Positions 55,594 through 64,000 are shown, counted from the first letter of the stretch. The stretch: DNA of 64,000 nt from Rhizobiales bacterium 62-47 (GCA_001899255.1 MKVX01000013.1:372001-436000); one strand, 5' to 3'. The notes: generated by a model from the sequence alone, not told the origin. Numbers and translations are program-made.

Positions 55594-58110
55594 ATGAAAG
55601 TCGCCATGACAAGGGGAGAGGTACGCCGCTGCTTCCTCGGCCTGCTGTTCCTTCTGATCGGAACGTCGCTCGCGCTTGCGCAGCCGTTCACGCGGCGCTC
55701 GTCGCAGATGCAGCATGATGAGCTGAAGAAAACCTACGAGATCGCCAACTTCCGTCTCGGTGGCAAATACAATCTCTCTGATCCCTCCAAATGGGAGAAT
55801 GGTGGCGAAGGCGGCGTCACCCTGGAATCGCTCGGCGCGGGCAAGCTGCACACCGCCTACATCGCGGTCGGGACGCCGCGGCGCAACGCCGCCGGCGAGA
55901 TCACGAATGCCGTCGTGATCAATTCCTACTATTCCGGTGATTCCACCGACATGTATGAGCAATGGGTCAAGGGCGCTGCCTTGTCGGGTGGTGTGCCTAT
56001 CATCGGGCCGGGTCGCCCCATCGATACCGACCGCTACTACGTCGTCATGGTCGATCCGCTCGGCACCTGGGGCGCCAGCAAGCCGTCCGAGGGGCTCGGG
56101 ATCAAGTTCCCACAGTACAGCTACTACGACATGGTACAGGCCAACTACCGCATGCTGCGCGATGGTTTGAAGATCGCGCATGCCGCGCTGGTCACGGGCG
56201 TTTCGATGGGCGGCACGCAGACCTATGTCTGGGGTGTCATGCACCCCGAATTCATGGGCGCGTTGATGCCGATCGGCGGCACAACGCAGTCCGATGCCGA
56301 GGATCCCGTCGGCAACTGGACCTTCCAGCTCATGACGGCAGCGATCGAATCCGATCCCGTCTGGCAGGCGACCAAGGGCGACTACTACAACCTGCCCAAG
56401 GAGAAGCATCCAATGCCGGGCGTGGCGTTTGGTTGGTCCGTGCTCGGCCTGACCGGCTATGACTTCGCTTTCCGGACCACTCAGAGCTTCTCCGCCGTTC
56501 AGCCGGAGGTGTTCTACTGGAATCCGCCGAACGAAAAGGCGGGCAGCAGCGTGACCAACCGCGCAAAGCTCTATGACGCCGTCGATCTCGTCTGGCGCAA
56601 TCGGGTCGGCGAGAACCACAACGTCAATCCCTATCTCGGCCGCATCCAGGCCCGCACTTTGGTGATGCATATCACCAACGACCAGTGGCTGAACTACAAG
56701 CTGGCCGAACGCGCGGTCGATCGGGTCCCAGGCGCGCAGATCATCGCCGAGGAAAGCCCGGTCGCGCACTACGGCGTGTTCTCGATCATCAACCATCGAA
56801 AGAACGATCCGAAGTTCGTCGCCTTCATGGACGATGTCGCGAGCCTCGATCGTGCGCAGAGATTCGTCGACAAGAACTATCGCGTGCCCGGCGTCGCGGA
56901 GAAGATCGATCCGCGCAAGTCGTTCTGGAAGGACGCGGTGACCTATCCCTATCCGGTCAAATACGCCAACGTTAAAGATGGCACCGGCATGAGCTGGCAG
57001 ATCGGCTACATGGACGAATATGCCGGTACGGACAAGGATCCGAAAGTGCTCGTTGTCATCCACGGCAAGGGCGCGTTCGCCGGCCACTACGGTAACATCA
57101 TTCAATACGCACTGCGCTCGGGCCTGCGCGTCATTGCGCCCGACCTGCCGCATTATGGCATGTCGGGGCCGGGCAATCTCGACAAGAGCCCGGCGCGAAC
57201 CATGCAGGACATGCGGGACTTCGTGCATGAGCTCGTCGTCAACCAGCTCGGCGTGAAGAAGGCATACTACCTCGGGCACTCCCTTGGCGGACAGGTCGTG
57301 TTGGGCTACGCCCTGACCTGGCCTGACGCGGTTCAGGGCCTTCTGCTCGAAGCGCCGGCTGGACTGGAGGAGTACTCACGCGAGGTTGAAATAGCGCCCG
57401 GCAAGACGCTGAATCTTTTCGACGCGGCCTACGCGCACGATTGGGACAAGTGGAGGCAGGCCTGGGATCAGACCGGCATCCTGCAAGCCGAAATCGCGCG
57501 TCCGGAACAGAACATTCGGGACTTCTACTACTTCAAGAAGCGCGACCCGAATACCAATGCCGTTTCGGCTGCCAAGAGCGGCTACTTCTACAATGACAGT
57601 GAGTATGCACGCTTTCATACCGAGCAGCGCGTCGGGCTCACCAAGGGTAACCCGAAGGAGCTGGAGCAGTGGGCTGATGTCTTCATCTTCGACATCTACG
57701 GGATGGTCTCGGAGTTGCAAAAGGACGATCCGAGGAACCTTTACCAGCGCCTGACGCAGATCAAGGCGCCAATTTTTCTGGCCTTCGGCGACAAGGAGCC
57801 GTTCATCCCTGGAACGGCATTCAATGGGCTCACTGATCTCGGTCGGGATATCATCACGCCCTTCATGTCGCGGATGACGAATGCGGGCAACCGGCCGCAA
57901 CTGAAGATCTACCCGGACACCGGCCATTTCATTCACACCGACAACCCCGTGGAATTTGCGGTCGACGTGGTGGATTTCGTGTCCAAGGGAGTGGTCGACA
58001 CCAGCTCGCCGCTCGCGACCGACCGCATGATCCATGGCGCCGTGGCATCGGCCCTGCCAGTCGCTCCCACGCCTCCGGGACCGTCGCCGACCGCCGGTCT
58101 CAACAAATAG
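55594..58110 (+). CDS. Exported protein with two fused alpha/beta-hydrolase domains
   Basis: This 838-aa protein has a signal peptide (MKVAMTRGEVRRCFLGLLFLLIGTSLALAQ). Domain 1 (about 50-400) is MetX-like: TAYIAVGTPRRNAAGE, nucleophile in LVTGVSMGGTQTYVWGVMHPEFMGALMPIGGTTQ, and PVAHYGVFSI as the His loop. Domain 2 (about 450-800) is a classical hydrolase: VVIHGKGAFAGHY, YYLGHSLGGQVVLGYAL, LAFGDKEPFIPG, YPDTGHFIHTDNP. The Pro-rich tail is unstructured. The start at 55594 has GGAGG eight bases upstream. Two complete triads in one exported chain are unusual; the family is known only as hypothetical hydrolases. Confidence 0.87.
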   Translation: MKVAMTRGEVRRCFLGLLFLLIGTSLALAQPFTRRSSQMQHDELKKTYEIANFRLGGKYNLSDPSKWENGGEGGVTLESLGAGKLHTAYIAVGTPRRNAAGEITNAVVINSYYSGDSTDMYEQWVKGAALSGGVPIIGPGRPIDTDRYYVVMVDPLGTWGASKPSEGLGIKFPQYSYYDMVQANYRMLRDGLKIAHAALVTGVSMGGTQTYVWGVMHPEFMGALMPIGGTTQSDAEDPVGNWTFQLMTAAIESDPVWQATKGDYYNLPKEKHPMPGVAFGWSVLGLTGYDFAFRTTQSFSAVQPEVFYWNPPNEKAGSSVTNRAKLYDAVDLVWRNRVGENHNVNPYLGRIQARTLVMHITNDQWLNYKLAERAVDRVPGAQIIAEESPVAHYGVFSIINHRKNDPKFVAFMDDVASLDRAQRFVDKNYRVPGVAEKIDPRKSFWKDAVTYPYPVKYANVKDGTGMSWQIGYMDEYAGTDKDPKVLVVIHGKGAFAGHYGNIIQYALRSGLRVIAPDLPHYGMSGPGNLDKSPARTMQDMRDFVHELVVNQLGVKKAYYLGHSLGGQVVLGYALTWPDAVQGLLLEAPAGLEEYSREVEIAPGKTLNLFDAAYAHDWDKWRQAWDQTGILQAEIARPEQNIRDFYYFKKRDPNTNAVSAAKSGYFYNDSEYARFHTEQRVGLTKGNPKELEQWADVFIFDIYGMVSELQKDDPRNLYQRLTQIKAPIFLAFGDKEPFIPGTAFNGLTDLGRDIITPFMSRMTNAGNRPQLKIYPDTGHFIHTDNPVEFAVDVVDFVSKGVVDTSSPLATDRMIHGAVASALPVAPTPPGPSPTAGLNK

Positions 58111-58119
58111 GATCGCTCG

Positions 58120-58983
58120 ATGGCAAGAGTGCAAGCGGGTGAGTTCCAGCTCGGCTGGCGAGAATGGGGAAAGGGCGATGTCACCGTCGTCTTTATCCAC
58201 GGCAATCTCGCCAGCAAGGACTGGATCGAGCTCGCGGCGCCGCTGTTTCCCTCCGGCTTGCGCGTGATCGGAATCGATTGGCGCGGCTGCGGCGACAGCG
58301 ATCGACCGATGCCGGCGGCCGACTATTCCAACTACTCCATGCAGCAGCATGCGCAGGACATGCTGGCGGCGCTCGATGCGCTGGGCATCACTTTCTGTCA
58401 TCTCGCGACCCATTCGACGGGTGGCATCATTGCGGCGCGCATGCTCCTGATGCAGCCGCAACGTTTCGGTCACGTGTTCGCGCTCGATCCGATCACGCCG
58501 CTCGGCATGGCCTTCAACGCCGACCAGATCGGTGTCTTTCGCGCGATGATGGCGAGCAGGGAGATGACACGGGCGGTGTTGGCGACCGCGGCATCCTCGC
58601 TGTTTGTGCCGGAGAGTCTGGCGCCCAACGTCGTCCCGCGCTTCCGAGAGGGGCTCGGAGAAACTCGGGCCCTGTTTGAGCGGGTCCTCGAGCAGACCTT
58701 CAGCGTGTCGGAAGGCATCTGGATCGGAACGCCAGTCAATCTCAACCGCGAGTGGGAGAGCAAGGAGCTGCAGCGTCGCATGCACGAAATCCGGCATCCC
58801 CACCTCGTCCTGTGGGGTGAGAGGGACGGTTGGATTCCGTCGGCTGATCTGAGGACGATGGCGGCAGCAATGCCCGACTGCCGGCTGGTGATCGTGCCCG
58901 GTGTCGGCCATTCGATGAATCTGGAAGTGCCGGCACTCTATGCCGGCTATTTCGGCGCCTGGTTCGGCGGCCGGGCGAAGTGA
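58120..58983 (+). CDS. Alpha/beta hydrolase
   Basis: This 287-aa cytosolic protein begins MARVQAGEFQLGWREWGKGDVTVVFIHGNLASKDWIELAAPLFPSG (oxyanion HGN). The nucleophile Ser is in HLATHSTGGIIAARML, in a THSTGG elbow, Asp in LWGERDGWIPSADL and His in VPGVGHSMNLEVPALYAGYF. It follows the double-hydrolase gene with a 9-base gap and precedes the phasin gene, so it is probably cotranscribed with them. A role in PHA or ester hydrolysis is plausible but not shown. Confidence 0.87.
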   Translation: MARVQAGEFQLGWREWGKGDVTVVFIHGNLASKDWIELAAPLFPSGLRVIGIDWRGCGDSDRPMPAADYSNYSMQQHAQDMLAALDALGITFCHLATHSTGGIIAARMLLMQPQRFGHVFALDPITPLGMAFNADQIGVFRAMMASREMTRAVLATAASSLFVPESLAPNVVPRFREGLGETRALFERVLEQTFSVSEGIWIGTPVNLNREWESKELQRRMHEIRHPHLVLWGERDGWIPSADLRTMAAAMPDCRLVIVPGVGHSMNLEVPALYAGYFGAWFGGRAK

Positions 58984-59015
58984 TCATGATCTCATAATCT
59001 CAAGGGAGTAAGCCG

Positions 59016-59366
59016 ATGATAGACGCCAACATGACCCAGGATCAAATCCGCTCAATGATGGCTGAAGCGCTCGGCCGCCTGCGCAAGGCTAGCGCCGAGT
59101 ACTTCGAGCTGCTGGAGAAGGGTCTGACTTCTTCGCCGCTGCCAATCTCGGGGCAGGCCAAACTGTTCTGCGACTACATGCAGCGCAACGTAGCGGCGAC
59201 GTTCGATCTCAGCGACAAGCTCATTCAAGCCAAGGACGTGCAGGACGCACTCAAGCTCCAATCCGAGTTCTTCCAAGGGCAGATGCAGGCCTTGACGGAT
59301 CAAGCCAGGAGCGTAGGTGAGTCTGCCATGAAAGCCGCGACCAGCGCTTTCACCCCGAAGCCCTGA
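59016..59366 (+). CDS. Phasin family protein
   Basis: This 116-aa, all-helical amphipathic protein begins MIDANMTQDQIRSMMAEALGRLRKASAEYFELLEKG. The core YMQRNVAATFDLSDKLIQAKDVQDALKLQSEFFQGQMQALTDQARSVGESAMKAATSAF is the Phasin_2 pattern. Phasins coat polyhydroxyalkanoate granules. The start is preceded by AAGGGAG. It supports the view that the surrounding hydrolases and CoA enzymes serve PHA metabolism. Short for the family, but complete. Confidence 0.88.
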   Translation: MIDANMTQDQIRSMMAEALGRLRKASAEYFELLEKGLTSSPLPISGQAKLFCDYMQRNVAATFDLSDKLIQAKDVQDALKLQSEFFQGQMQALTDQARSVGESAMKAATSAFTPKP

Positions 59367-59439
59367 AGGGCAGACGGGTTCGGCAACGCAGATCGACGTT
59401 TCTCCAATCGTCGCGAACCCGACTAATACGAGGACCAGC

Positions 59440-59601
59440 ATGGCTGACACGACCAAGCTTTCGGTTGAAAAGGCGCTCGAGAAACTGCGGAGCGATGAGC
59501 GGCCGAAGTCGAGAAACGAGCAGCAGGATGAGAAAACTGAAGCGCTCAAGGAAGAGATCAAGCGCACGAAAGCGCAAAGGCATCGCCTCGATCGCAAATG
59601 A
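59440..59601 (+). CDS. Small charged protein (53 aa)
   Basis: This 53-codon frame reads MADTTKLSVEKALEKLRSDERPKSRN and ends KAQRHRLDRK. It is hydrophilic, almost entirely helical and Lys/Glu-rich, with no cysteine. It lies between the phasin and the FixK-like gene on the same strand, with a weak ACGAGGA site. The Ala/Lys/Glu pattern looks like a short coiled-coil protein. No function is known. Confidence 0.6.
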   Translation: MADTTKLSVEKALEKLRSDERPKSRNEQQDEKTEALKEEIKRTKAQRHRLDRK

Positions 59602-59780
59602 GAATCTCCGGCGTTCTTCATGCAAGTAACGCTGATTCCATTGATTTCGATCAACGGCGGAAGGAGGCGATCGACAGCGACGCCTTTGTTCGGCGGTTCG
59701 GTGCCGTGACCTATCGCTTTCCGGCAACTCCTCGAACAGCCGCCGACAAATTTCTCGAGACAATTCTGCGGGTTCCATAG
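59598..59780 (+). CDS. Possible short gene overlapping the 53-aa gene
   Basis: This 60-codon frame starts MRISGVLHASNADSIDFDQRRK and overlaps the preceding stop (ATGA). It has no recognisable domain and no clear ribosome site; the overlap alone supports it. It could be a translationally coupled small protein or chance. Confidence 0.3.
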   Translation: MRISGVLHASNADSIDFDQRRKEAIDSDAFVRRFGAVTYRFPATPRTAADKFLETILRVP

Positions 59781-59826
59781 GCAGACAACGCCCCGGATAC
59801 GGGCCATTGCGTATGCTGGAGTGAAC

Positions 59827-59868
59827 TTGCGTCGGATCAAGTTCGCTCGCGCGCTGGCCTCTTAATAT
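59827..59868 (+). promoter_or_regulatory. FNR/FixK box 5 and -10 of the FixK-like gene
   Basis: TTGCGTCGGATCAA (59827-59840, the TTGC-N6-TCAA variant) is followed by TAATAT at 59863-59868. A start near 59875 would place the box centre at about -41.5, the class II position for FNR/FixK activation. Confidence 0.65.
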
Positions 59869-59900
59869 TGGTTGGTCGTTAGTTCGGAGGGAGTGCCGCA

Positions 59901-60566
59901 ATGCTGCTGAGAATTAACAGGGCCAGCCGTCGCCCGCTCGACGGACATTTGGCCGCTCTCGCCGGCGAGCAGGTGTTCTGCAGCGAGTTTAGTTATCGCA
60001 GAGGAACCGAGGTCTTCGGCGAGGGTGAGGAGGCGGAATACGTCTACCAAATTCTCTCCGGAGCAGTGCGTACCTACAAGTTGCTCTCGGATGGTCGCCG
60101 CCAGATCAACTCGTTCCATCTTCCGGGCGACATGTTCGGCCTTGAGAACGGGACAACTCATCGCTTCAGTGCCGAAGCGGTGGTTGAAACAAGGGTTCGC
60201 ATCACCAAGCGGCGCAGTCTTCTCGAAACGATGACAAGCCGCGACGAAGGCGCATCGAGCGTCCTCAGTCTCGTCACGCGAACGCTTCAGCATGCGGAGA
60301 ACCACATGCTTCTGCTCGGTCGCAAGACGGCGCTGGAGCGCGTGGCCGCATTCCTGCTCGAGATGGATGAGCGGTTGGTCCATCCGAACGTTTTGACTTT
60401 GCCCATGAGCCGTCGCGACATCGCCGACTATCTCGGCCTGACCATCGAGACGGTCTCGCGCGCATTCTCGACGTTGCGTGACGAGGAGATGCTGCGCTTC
60501 GACGGGCAGACCCAACGCGAGATCATTCTGCTCGATCGGGAAGGACTCGCGGAGTACGACGCCTAA
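59901..60566 (+). CDS. fixK: Crp/Fnr family regulator, FixK-like
   Basis: This 221-aa regulator has an N-terminal cyclic-nucleotide-type sensor barrel (EVFGEGEEAEYVYQILSGAVRTYKLLSDGRRQINSFHLPGDMFGLENG). The C-terminal winged helix has RRDIADYLGLTIETVSRAFSTLRDEEMLRF, with the recognition-helix ETVSR pattern that contacts TTGAT half-sites. The N-terminal cysteine cluster of true FNR is missing, so it should not sense oxygen itself but be controlled from above, as FixK is by FixLJ. It lies centrally in the set of genes with matching boxes. Confidence 0.88.
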   Translation: MLLRINRASRRPLDGHLAALAGEQVFCSEFSYRRGTEVFGEGEEAEYVYQILSGAVRTYKLLSDGRRQINSFHLPGDMFGLENGTTHRFSAEAVVETRVRITKRRSLLETMTSRDEGASSVLSLVTRTLQHAENHMLLLGRKTALERVAAFLLEMDERLVHPNVLTLPMSRRDIADYLGLTIETVSRAFSTLRDEEMLRFDGQTQREIILLDREGLAEYDA

Positions 60567-60599
60567 ATATGCAAATGCCCGGCGCAGAGCCGCTTAGGC

Positions 60600-61175
60600 T
60601 CACTCCTCGATGTCCTGCTCAAGCGTCTGCGCCGGCACTTCCTTGCGAGCGCTGGCAAACCGCGCAAGCGGTAGAGAGGTTGTCAACGACAGCAGGTTGG
60701 AATCGACGACTTCCAGCGTCAGTGCCTTTCCTCTCTCCATTTCCTTGATCAGCTTCGGGCTTGCAACGTCGCCGGCGATGCAGCCGTTGCTGAGACACCA
60801 ATTGTACGGGATGGGATGAGGCGCTCGGTCGTCCACCGTCAGCTTGGCCGGAATGCGCAAATACATTCCGACCGGAACGAAGATCTGCAGCCGCGCGGTG
60901 CGGTCCCCTTCGCGCTCGATGAGGTCGAATCGGACAGCCACTTGCCCGGTGTCGTAGGTGCCGGTGATGGATGTCCTGCAAAGCGTCGGCGCGCCGGCCG
61001 CCTTGAAGCAGAGCTTTCGCCAGTCGCCATATTTGATGTCGTTCGCATTGCGTTGGCCACGGGGCGAAATCTCGGCCACCGCAGGTAAGGAGGCGATGGC
61101 GGCGACCGAAAGCAGCGCCAAGGAGATGACCTTCGCGCTTCGCCGCCGGATTTTGTGTGGATGTGAGCGTGCCAT
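60600..61175 (-). CDS. Invasion-associated locus B (IalB) family protein
   Basis: This 191-aa protein has a signal peptide (SAKVISLALLSVAAIASLPAVA). The IalB domain carries DIKYGDWRKLCFKAAGAPTLCRTSITGTYDTGQVAVRFDLIEREGD and QIFVPVGMYLRIPAKLTVDDRAPHPIPYNWCLSNGCIAGDVASPKLIKEMERG, with paired cysteines. Proteins of this family are periplasmic or outer-membrane-associated; the name comes from Bartonella, but in free-living species no invasion role is implied. It is last in the minus-strand unit after the hydrolase gene (16-bp gap). Confidence 0.92.
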   Translation of the reverse strand: MARSHPHKIRRRSAKVISLALLSVAAIASLPAVAEISPRGQRNANDIKYGDWRKLCFKAAGAPTLCRTSITGTYDTGQVAVRFDLIEREGDRTARLQIFVPVGMYLRIPAKLTVDDRAPHPIPYNWCLSNGCIAGDVASPKLIKEMERGKALTLEVVDSNLLSLTTSLPLARFASARKEVPAQTLEQDIEE

Positions 61176-61191
61176 GCATGCGCTCCTTCGG

Positions 61192-62085
61192 CTACTTGAG
61201 ACGATCGAGAAAGTTCGTCACCAGCGGCGACCAGATCGGAATGGCGTCGGGCGACCCGACGAAATAGTGCCCCTCGTTGCCGAATGGCGGCAACAAATGG
61301 TATTCGGCCTTGCCACCCGCGGCAGTGAAGGCGTCGTGCATTCGTCGTGACAGCTCGGGACCGAAGTAAGTGTCGTTCTCGATGTAGATCCACAGCATCG
61401 GAACGCGCGAGGTGCGGCCGAACTCGCCCGTAGTCTCGACCAGCCTATCCGGCGCGCAATTGTTGTTCGGCTTGCCGCCAACGCGGCCGCCGCGGCCGGC
61501 GGCAAAAGTGATGATCGCCTTGACCTGCGGCGGGTTGAGGCTCGACAGCGCAATGGAAGCCCAGCCGCCTGCGGATTGCCCCACGACGATCACGTCTTTT
61601 GGAAGGATGCGCTTCTCGGCGATCATGTAATCGATGATCCAGAGGTCGGCTTGCGCCACCGCAAGACCCGGATCGCGGAAGTTGGGATTGCTGCACTTGC
61701 CGACCTTCGAGAAGAACGGGCCGTAAAGTCCGCGCTCCGGGATGTCGATGGCGGAAGCGCCGTAGCCGGTTCCGACGGGAGCGACCACGAGGTAGCCCTG
61801 CCTGGCAAACCATTTCGCGGCGTCGCGGAACTCCACCAGCGGAAAGAAGCTGCGGTCGTTCGGATTGAGCGACACGCCGTGGTTCATGATGACCAGCGGG
61901 AAGGGACCTTCGCCGACTGGCCGTACCAGATAGGCGAACATCGGCAGCGGCAGCGGCAACGCCCAGATTTCCTCCTGGATGCGTCGCAGGGCGGATTGAT
62001 CGTCGGCATGGGCCTGCGTGATCAGGCAGGCGAGGAAGAGCAGCGCCGCCTGCAACACCTGCTGGATCGCGGAATTCTCCTGCAT
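61192..62085 (-). CDS. Exported alpha/beta hydrolase (dienelactone-hydrolase-like)
   Basis: This 297-aa protein has a signal peptide (MQENSAIQQVLQAALLFLACLITQAHADD). The hydrolase core begins PFPLVIMNHGVSLNPNDRSFFPLVEFRDAAKWFARQGYLVVAPVGTGYG. The nucleophile elbow is VVVGQSAGGWASIALSSLNP (GQSAGG). The His lies in LLPPFGNEGHYFVG and the Asp is probably in IYIENDTYFG. Start at 62085 after GGAGGAAAC. It is probably in an operon with the broken transporter upstream and IalB downstream. Substrate unknown. Confidence 0.86.
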   Translation of the reverse strand: MQENSAIQQVLQAALLFLACLITQAHADDQSALRRIQEEIWALPLPLPMFAYLVRPVGEGPFPLVIMNHGVSLNPNDRSFFPLVEFRDAAKWFARQGYLVVAPVGTGYGASAIDIPERGLYGPFFSKVGKCSNPNFRDPGLAVAQADLWIIDYMIAEKRILPKDVIVVGQSAGGWASIALSSLNPPQVKAIITFAAGRGGRVGGKPNNNCAPDRLVETTGEFGRTSRVPMLWIYIENDTYFGPELSRRMHDAFTAAGGKAEYHLLPPFGNEGHYFVGSPDAIPIWSPLVTNFLDRLK

Positions 62086-62096
62086 CGTTTCCTCCT

Positions 62097-63256
62097 TCAG
62101 CCGGTAAATGTAGCGGCCACAATGATCGGGCCGAGCACCGTCAGGACAACGCTGCCCACCGCATAGGGTACGGCGATGCCGAGCACCGGCGTCTGGCTGC
62201 CGGCGACCTCGCAGGCTCCCGTCACGGCGGCATCGACGGTCATAGCGCCCGCGAGCGCGCCGCAGGTGACGACGGGGTTCATGCGCAGCACGTGGTAGCG
62301 AGCGCAGCCAGCCGCCGACGAGGCCTGCAATCAGCGCGCCAGCCGCCGCCGAGCGTCAGCGCGATCCCTCTGGCCTTGAAGCTGACGAGACTGGCCAGGA
62401 GGCCCGCGGCGATGCCGGCGGCGAGGAAGGCAATATCGGTACGGTCGCCTGAGCGCAGGATTTGGCCGACATGGGCGGTCGCGCGCTCGATGTTGCGGCT
62501 GGTGCCGACCAGCGTCATGACGTCGCCGACATAAATGCGCGTTTCTGGGCTCGGGGGCAGCTCGCGTCCCATTCGGGTCAGCGTGCGAAGAAACACGCCG
62601 CGCGCGGTGTTTCCCATGCGATCGGCGACCTCCTGGATCGAGCGACCATGGAGGTCGCGATTATCGACCAGCACATCGATCACGTTGCCCGGCATCGCCT
62701 TCACGCTCCGGCCGGCGGCGGTGGAGACACGATAGACGCGCGCCTGGAATTTGCGGTAGTGCAGGTTCTCCGTTTTCGGCGGCTCGCCGCTGGCAAGCTC
62801 GATCCCGAGCTTTTTTGCTTCGTCCTTCAGATTGACGCCCATCAGCTTGGGCGCGACGAACGGAACATAGATCAGCGTCAGGATGTAGCCGAGCACATAG
62901 GTGACGGCATAACCTGCCGCGAAGTTCGCTTCCTGCACGATGACAAGGCCGATTCCACCGAGCAGGAGCGCCATCGCGACCTGCGCGAGCGTGCGGATGC
63001 TCAAGGAAGCGTAGAACTCGGGTCCCGATTTGTAGCCGATCATGAACACGAACAGGCTGAACAGCACGACGCGGAGCACCGGTGGGAAGGCAAAGCTGCC
63101 GAACTGGCCGATGAGGACCGCGACGATCAGCGTACAGGCCGTCGTGCCCAGGGAAAATCCGTAAATCCTGGCGCGACCAAGAATGGTTCCGGCGGCAACA
63201 GCAAGCAGCAGGAATATTTCCGGAGCGGTGGAGATGATCCACCTGACGATGTCCAT
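62097..63256 (-). pseudogene. AspT/YidE-family transporter, frameshifted and internally shortened
   Basis: The coding sequence starts MDIVRWIISTAPEIFLLLAVAAGTILGRARIYGFSLG. Six N-terminal helices and an RCK_C-like domain (VYRVSTAAGRSVKAMPGNVIDVLVDNRDLHGRSIQEVADRMGN, ETRIYVGDVMTLVG) are intact, then two single-base shifts occur within about 50 bases (near 62347 and 62303). The frame then continues RYHVLRMNPVVTCGALAGAMTVDAAVTGACEVAGSQTPVLGIAVPYAVG to a stop at 62097. About 85 residues of the second transporter half seem missing between WLRS and MNPVV. It is the first gene after FixK box 6. Sequencing error cannot be excluded for the shifts. Confidence 0.75.
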
Positions 63257-63315
63257 GGTCGCTATTCCCAAGCGCTTGGTTCCTGCGGATTGAATCCGCA
63301 AAGCCGGTTGGAGGC

Positions 63316-63329
63316 TTGATTCAAATCAA
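63316..63329 (-). promoter_or_regulatory. FNR/FixK box 6 (TTGATTCAAATCAA)
   Basis: A perfect TTGAT-N4-ATCAA palindrome upstream of the AspT-like unit (start 63256) and also 68-81 bases upstream of the DUF1275 gene on the other strand. A TTCAAT -10 (minus, 63289-63294) would put the box near -41. Confidence 0.75.
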
Positions 63330-63396
63330 CCCTTTTGCCCGTTCGCGTGCGGTTGATGGACCGATTGCCAGATCGGCCACACACGACGTATCGCAT

Positions 63397-64000
63397 ATGA
63401 GTTCACTGGGCATCAGCGCCGCACCGTCATTGCGTCGCGCCGAAACGGTTATCGTCGCACTTCTGCTGGCATTCGCCGGCGGTTGTCCCGACGCCTATAC
63501 CTGGATCATCCATGGCGTCATGGCCAACGCCCAGACCGCGAATCTGGTCCTTTTCTGGGTTTATGGGATGGCGGGCGACTGGGCGAGGGCGCTGCAGTTC
63601 GTTCCTCCGCTCCTGGCCTTTGCCGCTGGCATCGTGGTTGCCGCCTGGTTGCGCCGCGCCGTAAAGGACAAAGCAAGTGCAATCAGCACGTCGATCGAGA
63701 TTGTCCTCCTGATCGGGCTCGGCATCCTCGACAATCGGATGCTCGAGGTTGCTCTCCCTTGTTGCCGCTATGCAGGCGGCGGTGTTCACCACGGTCGAGG
63801 GCGCGACCAACAGCACGGTGATGGTCACCGGCAACCTGCGTCAGGCGATCGAGACCGTCTTTGTCGCAATCTCCCCAAGCGCGCCGGCAGGGATGTGGCG
63901 CCGCTCCGGCATCTCCGCCGCGGTGGGCTGTGCTTTCGGCTTTGGTGCCGCAATCGGCGCGCTCGTGACAGAGTGCGTCCCGGACTTGGCGCTCGGGCTC
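63397..64000 (+). pseudogene. DUF1275/YoaK-family membrane protein, frameshifted; 3' end outside window
   Basis: It starts MSSLGISAAPSLRRAETVIVALLLAFAGGCPDAYTWIIHGVMANAQTANLVLF, the DUF1275 N-terminal half with GGCPDAYTWI and the NAQTANLVLF motif. The frame is lost near 63745-63755. The family sequence continues in another frame as LSLVAAMQAAVFTTVEGATNSTVMVTGNLRQAIETVFVAISPSAPAGMWRRSGISAAVGCAFGFGAAIGA up to the window edge. The alternative is a sequencing error. It stands beside another frameshifted gene. Confidence 0.78.

Noticed and set aside
55528-57279. 583-codon minus-strand frame over the double hydrolase
   Set aside because: Antisense shadow; the plus-strand gene has signal peptide and two active-site sets.

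Overview
The window looks like a chromosomal segment of an alphaproteobacterium of the Bradyrhizobium/Rhodopseudomonas group (Nitrobacteraceae, formerly Bradyrhizobiaceae). The reasons are high GC, the serC-serA-purA-rpoH neighbourhood, two dispersed palindromic repeat families, Omp25/31-like beta-barrel proteins, FixK-type boxes, and a homologue of rreB, the tiny mRNA with a 17-nt Shine-Dalgarno sequence described from Bradyrhizobiaceae. The genus cannot be fixed from the sequence alone.

Left part (1-29.7 kb), mostly core genome. It holds the C-terminal part of FeoB, an FMN-dependent lactate dehydrogenase, a tandem pair of ~60-aa paralogues, glmM, a fosmidomycin-resistance-like MFS pump, two outer-membrane barrels, a GST, an EamA transporter, serC (behind a serC-type RNA leader) and serA. 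Then come two more EamA transporters flanking a PEBP protein, the rreB-like micro-gene, a DUF5996 gene, a YbaK deacylase, a glutamine-amidotransferase-like hydrolase, purA, and an arsenic operon (arsR-arsI-aquaglyceroporin-arsC) with two ArsR boxes. rpoH and an RluD-type pseudouridine synthase close this part.

Middle part (29.7-43.0 kb), a mobile island. A tyrosine integrase reads into the 3' end of a tRNA-Glu(CTC) gene, and a 16-bp copy of that tRNA end recurs 11.9 kb away (29784-29799 and 41660-41675). Between the two copies lie an AlpA-like DNA-binding protein, a complete T7-type single-subunit RNA polymerase, an orphan 225-aa protein, a 1329-aa protein resembling phage ejection proteins, a serine recombinase and an AbiJ-like putative defence protein. 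No capsid, portal, terminase or replication gene is present, so this is either a satellite-like element or an extremely reduced prophage that kept two very large intact genes. A 111-aa membrane protein gene with its own Shine-Dalgarno sequence appears to be nested in another frame inside the 1329-aa gene. Candidate phage-type promoters are visible. A second, broken integrase lies just outside the island.

Right part (43-64 kb), a low-oxygen metabolic region. Six TTG(A/C)-N6-TCAA (FNR/FixK) boxes sit in front of nearly every transcription unit. The units encode DUF1622/DUF2254/AI-2E membrane proteins; a DUF3141 protein with phosphotransacetylase, acetate kinase and FabI; a two-subunit CoA-transferase with a MaoC hydratase; several alpha/beta hydrolases including a two-domain secreted one; a phasin; a FixK-like regulator; and an IalB protein. 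Together they suggest an oxygen-regulated module for acetyl-CoA/acetyl-phosphate and polyhydroxyalkanoate turnover. The last two genes, an AspT/YidE-like transporter and a DUF1275 protein, carry frameshifts.
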